Notes under the pieces: generated by a model
Told to the model about the DNA's origin: nothing
Seen by the model: only the letters and a program-made list of their open reading frames with translations
The model's database searches: none
Position numbers and translations under genes: made by a program
Origin: Pseudoips prasinana
Lineage: Eukaryota; Arthropoda; Insecta; Lepidoptera; Nolidae
DNA: 64,000 nt
Direction: 5' to 3'
Assembly (NCBI GenBank): GCA_951640165.1
Contig: OX621250.1
Location: 1,674,001-1,738,000, forward strand
Shown: one piece after another, positions 54,556 to 61,554 of the stretch
Position numbering within the stretch: the stretch's first letter is position 1
Layout of the letters: each line of letters opens with the position of its first letter

Positions 54556-54951
54556 CTAGCTAGGCTCCGCGGTTTCACCCGCGTTAAAGTAGTTTGGGCG
54601 TAAAAGAGTAACAAACATACATCCATACATTTATACTCACAGACTTTCGCATTTATAATATTAGTAGGATGTGTACCTCCAGCGGTTTTGGCAGTGCACG
54701 CCGGAATAGTTCGCAGATGGTTGATTTGTTCCTACATACTTGACACTTATCGTCATATTTTGGACAATTAACACAATATCTTTATAAGTTGTAGCCTATG
54801 TGTTATTCTGACGAATAAGCTATATTATTGTAAAGTTTCATCAAAATCCATCTAGTAGTTTTTACGTGAAAGAGTAACAAACATCCTCACAAACTTTCTT
54901 TCATACTTACAAACTTTCGCGTTAATTATATTAGTAGGATTTGCTATTTTG
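54556..54951 (-). mobile_element. Two Helitron-like elements in tandem
   Basis: 54556-54669 is a short complete form: on the minus strand it runs TCCTACTAATATTATAAATG ... TTTAACGCGGGTGAAACCGC ... CTAGT. 54670-54951 is a longer copy with the same 5' end (TCCTACTAATATAATTAACG) that has lost its 3' hairpin and joins directly to the first. Confidence 0.8.
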
Positions 54952-55539
54952 TTCAAACTAACAATACTTTTGAACGTAATGGTTATTATTATATAAGTTG
55001 GTTATTAAGTGGAATGCAAACGAAGGAAAAAGCTTTAATTTGTTGATAAATATGCTTACTCCATCTAATTTTACCAATAAATTCATACCGCATTCTCTCA
55101 CTGTTTGAAACACCTAAGTTCTATCTAAGTTATTGCATAACATAAAGTGGTGTCATACAATTTGACAGATGACGTAAGTTATAGCTTAACCAAATAATTT
55201 GTGTTCCAAGTTGGATCACTGACCAAAGGTAAGTTAGGTTCAAGTTAACGCCCTGTAACTAACTTAGTCCAAGACTTAAGCTTCAACTTCAAGTTGGGTT
55301 TGGCTTCGGTCGCGTAATTTAATAGTTAGGGATTGTTTAAGTGATAGAATTTAGCGGACGTGTTGAGTGTTGTGTAATTTTATAATCGATTAAAGCTGTA
55401 AAAAAGGTTTTTAACAGCTTGGTTTAATAACTGACAGAGTTCGTATTTTAAAGGCCACGCACATTATATAATACAAAATGTCTAACACCGATATTAAGTT
55501 AAGTTAAGGCTGCTGGTGACTTTAACTTCAACTTCAAGA
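54952..55539. other. Unassigned DNA
   Basis: No gene; direct words such as AAGTTAGGTTCAAGTT and AACTTCAACTTCAAG repeat loosely. Confidence 0.35.
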
Positions 55540-56134
55540 TTTATTTATTTATTTAAGGATCGTCAACGTTACATACAATCATGCAGTTATAAGACGACCA
55601 CAGCATTAAAATTTTACATTATTAAAGTTAATTACAATAAATTAATAAAAAACTTGCACTAATTACAAAAACAAGCCATAAACAATAAACATCGAAACGA
55701 GACAAAAAGTAACATGAAAAGCAGAACACGGACAAATATTAAACTATATATAAAAAATAACATACAATAAAATAATAGTGGAAGGTTAAAGCTTAAATAC
55801 CAAAAATAATCGCAAAATTACATGAAAACAAAAAACATTGAATTGAAATTAAATTGAAATAATATAATATGAGAGAAAAGTCTCATGCACGCTGGTATGT
55901 CATAATGTTTTCCTTAAATTGGCTAAGTGTGTCAGAGAATATGTCAAAAAAACAATCTTTAGCGTCATTATTATACTGAGATTGCTTTTAAATTAAAACT
56001 GGCTATAAGTGAGTCCGGAATCAAAAAATAGGAAGACATCACATTAAACGTGTGGTTCCCTGCCCAGAAAGAATGTACTAAAAGGCAACTTAGAGATACA
56101 CCAGATAGTCGGGCGGCAGCGCCACCGTGTACCA
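55540..56134 (-). other. Possible retroelement 3' part, unassigned
   Basis: TTTATTTATTTAAGGATCGT at the left looks like the tail of a minus-strand LINE. An open stretch near 56000-56110 (minus) reads LLVHSFWAGNHTFNVMSSYF before two stops. No domain recognised. Confidence 0.35.
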
Positions 56135-56216
56135 GCTACAAGCTATATGGGGCCAATTTAATTGTATAGGCGTAACAAGGCCTATACAATTAAATTGGTC
56201 CTATATAGCTTGTAGC
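56135..56216. repeat. 36-bp-arm palindrome, 10-base loop
   Basis: GCTACAAGCTATATGGGGCC... against ...GGTCCTATATAGCTTGTAGC, with two mismatches, loop CGTAACAAGG. No second copy in the window. Confidence 0.93.
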
Positions 56217-56467
56217 AAATCAAACCGCGTGAGGGCCCTGGTGACCTGTAATTCAGGTTTCGCGTAAACCTACATCAGGCACCAGTCTCTCACAAAGTTG
56301 GGTTCTAGCTTGGCAGTATTGTCATATCATTATGAAATTGTCACTAAATTCTAGATAGCCCTATTCTTTGTGAAGAGAAAATAAATATATTTTGAATTTG
56401 AAAAAAAAAAATTAATAGATCACATTTGACACCTGTAAAGTGAATTCATTTCTTTCTTTTCCTTCTT
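56217..56467. other. Unassigned DNA
   Basis: Ends in an A-run (56399-56410) preceded by AAATAAATATATTTTGAATT, a possible retroelement tail on the plus strand. Confidence 0.3.
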
Positions 56468-56692
56468 TAAAAAGACAACGCCCGCACAAGGGAATCCAAT
56501 CCTGTATCTCCAATCGCGAGGTACTTTATTATGAACGTTTATTATGTAGTAGACGGACACAAATTACATCCAGACTCAGAACAACTATTTATGGGTCACA
56601 CAAATAGTTGCCCGGCGCGCGACTCGAACCCGTGGCACGAAGCGGTGAGGCGACTGTCTTGGCCGCTGCGCCACAAGCGCAGTCAATTAAAA
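56468..56692 (-). mobile_element. SINE4, full-length copy
   Basis: From ACAACGCCCGCACAAGGGAA to the tRNA head: B-box complement CGCGACTCGAACCCGTGGCA and GCGGTGAGGCGACTGTCTTG, GCCGCTGCGCCACAAGCGCA. It is the best SINE4 copy here. Confidence 0.85.
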
Positions 56693-57097
56693 TTACCTTA
56701 TTTATAACTTATTACAATAAAGATATATCGTATTTGAAAAAAAATAATCTAATGTGTAGTTCTAACCATGAAAAAATAAGTAATGGAATCAGGCGTTACT
56801 TTGCGGAAATCCATAACAATCAAAATACAAAATCAATATTTAGTGTTAATTCCGCTAATTGTCAGTTTAATCATGCTGGGATGCAATTTGCACCGCCCTC
56901 CCGCCCGCAAAAACGTGCACATGCAAGAAGGACAATACGAAAAGCAAATTACATGCGCCAGTACGATACCCAACACGTGTTTCGGTCCTCCACGGACCAT
57001 TCTCAAGGGCTGCTAACTCGTCGAGTGCTCGAAGGAGACTAAAAGCCAACGAGGCGAGCGCTCTTTTATATACTACCAACCGCATGGACAATTATTT

Positions 57098-57377
57098 CTA
57101 ACTACCCCCAAATATTCGTAGTAAAGGAGATGAAACTAAATTTGTTTGGTCATTCAACAATGCAAAACTATTACTGCTATGTTTTAATATTTCTAATTGT
57201 TCCAACACACATAACCGGAAACTTTTTTCGCAACTATGTAAAATATTATACGTATTATTGTCGCCCAAGGAATGGCCAGTTTCAATTAAATGTTTGGCGT
57301 AATGAGATTTATCAGGATGGCCATTCCTATAAGCAGCTACATGCTCTTTATACCGTGTTCCAAAATTTCGGCCTGTC
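57098..57377 (-). pseudogene. PLE GIY-YIG endonuclease C-terminus (left arm)
   Basis: Mirror of 57396-57686: the frame TGRNFGTRYKEHVAAYR...HYAKHLIETGHS...LEQLEILKH ends in a TAG at 57098-57100. It lacks the opening Tyr-Ile-Gly because the arm ends at the centre, and a TAG lies just upstream in frame. The 84- and 105-codon frames on the opposite strands are antisense shadows of the two arms. Confidence 0.8.
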
Positions 57378-57395
57378 TATATAGGTCACGCGGTA

Positions 57396-57686
57396 TATAT
57401 AGGTCAGACAGGCCGAAATTTTGGAACACGGTATAAAGAGCATGTAGCTGCTTATAGGAATGGCCATCCTGATAAATCTCATTACGCCAAACATTTAATT
57501 GAAACTGGCCATTCCTTGGGCGACAATAATACGTATAATATTTTACATAGTTGCGAAAAAAGTTTCCGGTTATGTGTGTTGGAACAATTAGAAATATTAA
57601 AACATAGCAGTAATAGTTTTGCATTGTTGAATGACCAAACAAATTTAGTTTCATCTCCTTTACTACGAATATTTGGGGGTAGTTAG
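57396..57686 (+). pseudogene. PLE GIY-YIG endonuclease C-terminus (right arm)
   Basis: 96 codons: YIGQTGRNFGTRYKEHVAAY is the core of a GIY-YIG nuclease (YIG motif, catalytic-type Arg in TRYKEH). It is followed by SHYAKHLIETGHSLG, a later E in VLEQLEILKH and LLNDQTNLVSSPLL, the usual end of Penelope polyproteins. The enzyme nicks DNA at integration. The preceding reverse transcriptase and the first GIY motif are absent, so the piece is non-functional. The frame is open and the sequence well kept, so the insertion is probably recent. Confidence 0.85.
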
Positions 57687-57711
57687 AAATAATTGTCCAT
57701 GCGGTTGGTAG

Positions 57712-57721
57712 TATATAAAAG
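57712..57721 (+). promoter_or_regulatory. TATA-like motif in PLE 3' region
   Basis: TATATAAAAG lies 26 bp past the stop codon, in the region that in full PLEs is repeated as the pseudo-LTR and carries the promoter. The mirror copy is at 57063-57072 on the minus strand. Assignment as a promoter is inference. Confidence 0.4.
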
Positions 57722-57773
57722 AGCGCTCGCCTCGTTGGCTTTTAGTCTCCTTCGAGCACTCGACGAGTTAGCA

Positions 57774-57820
57774 GCCCTTGAGAATGGTCCGTGGAGGACC
57801 GAAACACGTGTTGGGTATCG
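57774..57820 (+). ncRNA. Hammerhead-ribozyme-like motif in PLE (degenerate)
   Basis: GCCC, then CTTGAGAAT, a hairpin GGTCC-GTGGA-GGACC, GAAAC, ACACGTGT and TTGGG. Hammerhead cores need CUGANGA before and GAAA after helix II, and the GAAA side and helix II are perfect here. The CUGANGA side is close but off (an extra T and a change at the catalytic G position). CCC/GGG can pair as helix I. PLEs are known to carry hammerheads at this place. The mirror copy is 56964-57010 (minus). Probably not active. Confidence 0.45.
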
Positions 57821-58004
57821 TACTGGCGCATGTAATTTGCTTTTCGTATTGTCCTTCTTGCATGTGCACGTTTTTGCGGGCGGGAGGGCGGTGCAAATTG
57901 CATCCCAGCATGATTAAACTGACAATTAGCGGAATTAACACTAAATATTGATTTTGTATTTTGATGAAAAAATAAATAATATTCTATGCCCGCCGGTTAA
58001 GGTT

Positions 58005-58240
58005 ATAAGATAAGATAAGTCTTTATTTGCCTTAAATATGGTATGATGGTGTTACAAATTGGTTACATATTGTGTTCCACATGTTTAGCTTACAAAAAAT
58101 GTAAAAATTACATGCAAAATAATTAATAATATATTGTCAATATACAAATAAAACTTAAAATTTATACAATATAAAATTAATTAATCAAATGTTGTTGTGT
58201 AATGTTCTATGTTGTTGAATTTTGATTAAGTGTCAAATGT
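58005..58240 (-). mobile_element. LINE 3' UTR fragment with AAGAT/TTATC-type tail
   Basis: ATAAGATAAGATAAGTCTTT at the left is the complement of a TTATC-repeat tail as at 16011-16036; the rest is AT-rich UTR (TTTGCCTTAAATATGGTATG). No coding part remains. Confidence 0.65.
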
Positions 58241-58259
58241 GATCTATTAAATTGGCCCT

Positions 58260-58375
58260 ACTTTAACTGCTGTCGCCAACTCGCATGCTAAACGCGGTGA
58301 CTACGGCAAAACTCCTCCAAGAAAACTTTGGAGGAGGTCTATGTCCAGCGATTTCAGGCTTTTAATGATGAAGAA
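58260..58375 (+). mobile_element. RTE-like LINE 3' end, decayed
   Basis: TTTGGAGGAGGTCTATGTCCAGCGATTTCAGGC is a worn version of the GGGAGGCCTTTGTCCAGCAG ending, followed by AATGATGAAG. A small hairpin (CTCCTCCAAGAAAACTTTGGAGGAG) lies inside. Confidence 0.5.
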
Positions 58376-58454
58376 ATCTCGAAAAAAGTTTCAATCACCA
58401 GCAGATCAAAGTTACGTGTGCTTTTCTATTATGCTTACGGAGTATGTAGATGCT

Positions 58455-58605
58455 ATATAAGATAAGATAAAGATAAATACACTTTATTGTACACCATTTA
58501 CAGAACACAATTTATGATAAAGTTAATTATATTAAAAAAAGCTACAATTGGCGGTCTTATCGCTTACAGCGATCTCTTCCAGACAACCTTCAGTTGGACC
58601 ATATT
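58455..58605 (-). mobile_element. LINE 3' UTR fragment (tail C)
   Basis: AAGATAAGATAAAGATAAAT, CACTTTATTGTACACCATTT, TGGCGGTCTTATCGCTTACA, GCGATCTCTTCCAGACAACC. It joins the TTATC-type tail with the tail C body, which shows that tail C belongs to a CR1/Jockey-group LINE. Confidence 0.75.
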
Positions 58606-59118
58606 GTAAGGAATTTGGAGTAGGGGTATAGTGTATGGTGTGAGAATTTAGGTGATAATAACTTAACACTAATAGTGATATCTACTTAGTTGTAGTACTA
58701 CCACTAATTAAATACTTATAATACTAAAACTTATCTATATCTAAATACAAATAATAATAAATATATCACTACCTAACTATGTAGTTGGTTTATATTCACG
58801 CATTGCATTGCAGAAAGTTCTATAAAACTAATTTGTTCTAATTATTCCTGTACAAACCTCCGAATACTACATTTTAGACCAACTTTGAACAACACCCACT
58901 AAATTTAGTGAAGCGAAAGCTATCGAAAACTGTCCGACGATACAAAGTACGGAACATGCAGATAAACAATTATGTAGTTAGCTACTTCTGCTTACTCCCT
59001 ATTGGTTTAATTGAGTGGGATGATAGGTGCTCTGTTTTTGAAGGTTGATTAGTGTTGGTGGTACAAGTTTACAAGCGCATTAATTGTTGGGTATTTTCGC
59101 GATCAATTTATAATAATA
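58606..59118. other. Unassigned DNA
   Basis: No gene or repeat recognised. Confidence 0.4.
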
Positions 59119-59242
59119 CTAATCTATTATTTTGTAATTAAAGAATTGAAGGCAATGAGAATTTGGCTAGCGCAGAAGGCTCTTAACCAGTAGCTTCTTT
59201 AATTTAAATATAGTAGAACTAAATTTCAAAATAATAGATTAG
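59119..59242. mobile_element. TA-flanked MITE-6
   Basis: Perfect 16-bp ends CTAATCTATTATTTTG and complement, flanked by TA on both sides (59117-59118, 59243-59244). 124 bp, no coding capacity. The layout fits a Tc1/mariner-type MITE. Single copy here. Confidence 0.75.
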
Positions 59243-59244
59243 TA

Positions 59245-60576
59245 ACTTGTCATTTATTTTAGGATTTAAGAAAATAAATCTGATAAAACAGACCGCACGG
59301 ACGGACTAATTATTTTTTTGTAACTTTTATACTGTATTCGACTATGTTCGTATGTATGTACTGCATTGCGAGCTTGACAAGTACAAGTGTATGTTAATGC
59401 CCAAGTGCTAAATAAATTTCATTATTTCATTTATAACTTAGTTGCAATCAGTTAGAAACTTTATGACATAATTACCGACAGCACGAATTTTATCTCTAGC
59501 TAATCTGTAGACTCTCTAATATACAAGGTGTAATAGAAGTAGTAGACTCAAGTAAAGGAGCTTAATTTGTCTATACAACTGAACGTGTAATGCACATCGT
59601 AATGCAAAATACACCAATAATATATGTTCGGGCGTAGCACCTGCCATATTATTGCTATTAAATACTTTTTGTATTTATTTTCTACCCCTGCCATAAACCT
59701 CTTTTATATAATAATGTAACTTTTTTTATCTCAGTTCCACAAGAAGTACACTTGTGCTAAATTCATCATATGCGTTTTATTTATGGCACCAGACACTATT
59801 CGACACTTCTTGTAAAATACACTAAAATATATTAACTTTTCATTAAAAAATAACGATGAAAACGGCATTTACACTCTACTACTTCATAACTTTACAACAA
59901 CTTCCAAAAATAGTCACAATTTATTTAATTATCTGGTGACTACCTTTATTATGTCACAGGGAATGACGTAACGGACGAATATAAAATATTTTCACTGATC
60001 TAGACACGCGGTAGCGTGTCAAGCCAAGTTCAAGCTAACAAGACTGGCGAGCACGACAATCTGTAATATTACTACCATAAACATTTGGAGTTACTTTTGA
60101 ACCCCTCATAACTCATTATCGATTTCACATAAACACGTTCTAAGCCTAGAACTTAGGCTTAGAGCTTGGCTATTTCTAAAATACAATTATTATTAAATAC
60201 CTACTAAAACAGTTACGAAAGAGCCCTAAATGGCTAGTTTCTACGAGCATGCTAAATTTTCTGAAGATTAAAATAATAACTTACAGCTTTAGAAATTGCG
60301 TGGGCTCAATAATAAAATTCGTATATAAAAACTAGCCAATTCATATATCCTTCAATGTAATATTATCCTAAGTTATAAGAGGAAATTATATTTTAAGTTC
60401 TTATAAAATATTGTATGTTGTTAACTCGGCACCCATTTAGATTCCCTTTTTGTGTTTGAAGTCAATGACCAAGACATATATTATAATATTGAACTTGGCT
60501 CTCATTTCACATTTATTATTTTGATGGGATATACAAATATGTCATAAAACTCATGTATTTATACGCGTCTGCGTAT
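59245..60576. other. Unassigned AT-rich DNA
   Basis: About 1.3 kb with no recognised feature. Confidence 0.4.
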
Positions 60577-60692
60577 GTACAGATGCCAGCAGATCAAGCT
60601 ATTCCAATCTGTCAAATTTCCCCAATCGAAAGTGAACCTTATTCATTTGTGATAAAGTTGAAAATCTATAAAAGAAATTTGACAGATTGGGG
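60577..60692. mobile_element. Fold-back MITE-2, third copy, one end lost
   Basis: GTACAGATGCCAGCAGATC at the left, TCCAATCTGTCAAATTTCCC and its partner AATTTGACAGATTGGGGT; the right terminal arm is replaced by other sequence after 60692. Confidence 0.8.
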
Positions 60693-61077
60693 TGACGTAC
60701 GGTACGTAGATGGTGAATGTGTGCGTAATATGTTGCATATTGTTTTGGTGTCGAGTGGTTTACAGTACACCGACGTTTTTACAGCTTTTTAATGGTATAT
60801 TTTTATAACCTGAAAAGTAATAATACCTGAAAGTTCTGGATCAATTCCGGTTCTGCGAAGCAAGACAAAGAATGCTTACCTGAAACAAAAGATAACAATT
60901 TTCGTCATAAAATAAACTTGTAGTTTGGGTCCTAATAAAACCTAGTGCAGAACTGATAAATTGCTCAAATTCTTATAATTTCAATTAATTAAATATACCA
61001 ACTTAGGTATACTTTTTCTACAAAACTATATCTACGACAGTTGGACATAACTCCGCATAGAATAGGATTTACTTCAT
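60693..61077. other. Unassigned DNA
   Basis: No gene or repeat recognised. Confidence 0.4.
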
Positions 61078-61330
61078 TGATCATCATCATAATATCAGCT
61101 GATAGACGTCCAGTGCTGGACAATGGCACGACTTTAACAGCTGCCGGTCTTGTGCTACCTGCATCGAGTGGCTTATCTCACAAAACTACTAAAACACCAC
61201 CCCATCTCATCCCTTAGAGAGCGCCTTGAGTCATCCCGACGGAATATTTACCACATACCAGGCTGAATACTATGACCTTCATATTGCGATCACCAAGCCG
61301 CCTGCGAAGCATGGTTATTATAGCATCCTC
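61078..61330 (-). mobile_element. RTE-like LINE 3' end
   Basis: (CAT)n, ATATCAGCTGATAGACGTCC, AGTGCTGGACAATGGCACGA, CGGTCTTGTGCTACCTGCAT, CACCCCATCTCATCCCTTAG, TACTATGACCTTCATATTGC. Related to 30720-30960. Confidence 0.7.
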
Positions 61331-61554
61331 TCAATGATAGACTATTTTGCATTATAAAAATAACTTAGAGTGATATATATATACGACCTTCTTTTACATA
61401 CTCAATGTTTAATAGTATATCTCTACCAAACAACCATTAGATTGTAAACAAAGAAACAGGAGATTATAAAAGACGGTAGTCAGTAATATACATATTTACT
61501 ACTGATATAGTACACAATGAACACATAATATTATATAGTATAATCATTCTTTCA

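Larger units (their letters stand above)
56768..57975. mobile_element. Head-to-head Penelope-like element (PLE) pair, palindrome with TSD
   Basis: Two 5'-truncated PLE 3' ends meet at their truncated sides. Arms 56819-57377 (minus copy) and 57407-57965 (plus copy) are both 559 bp, and the translations I compared on each side are identical. The 29-bp centre (57378-57406) contains TATATAGGTCA twice. The minus copy continues about 38 bp further out (56781-56818). The whole is bounded by ATGAAAAAATAA at 56768-56779 and 57964-57975, a 12-bp direct repeat (16 of 17 if extended). Inverted partial copies are a known PLE insertion form. Confidence 0.85.

Noticed and set aside
56867..57917. Mirror-image 74-, 77-, 84- and 105-codon frames as novel duplicated genes
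   Set aside because: They are antisense or out-of-frame readings of the two Penelope arms; the real frame is the GIY-YIG one.
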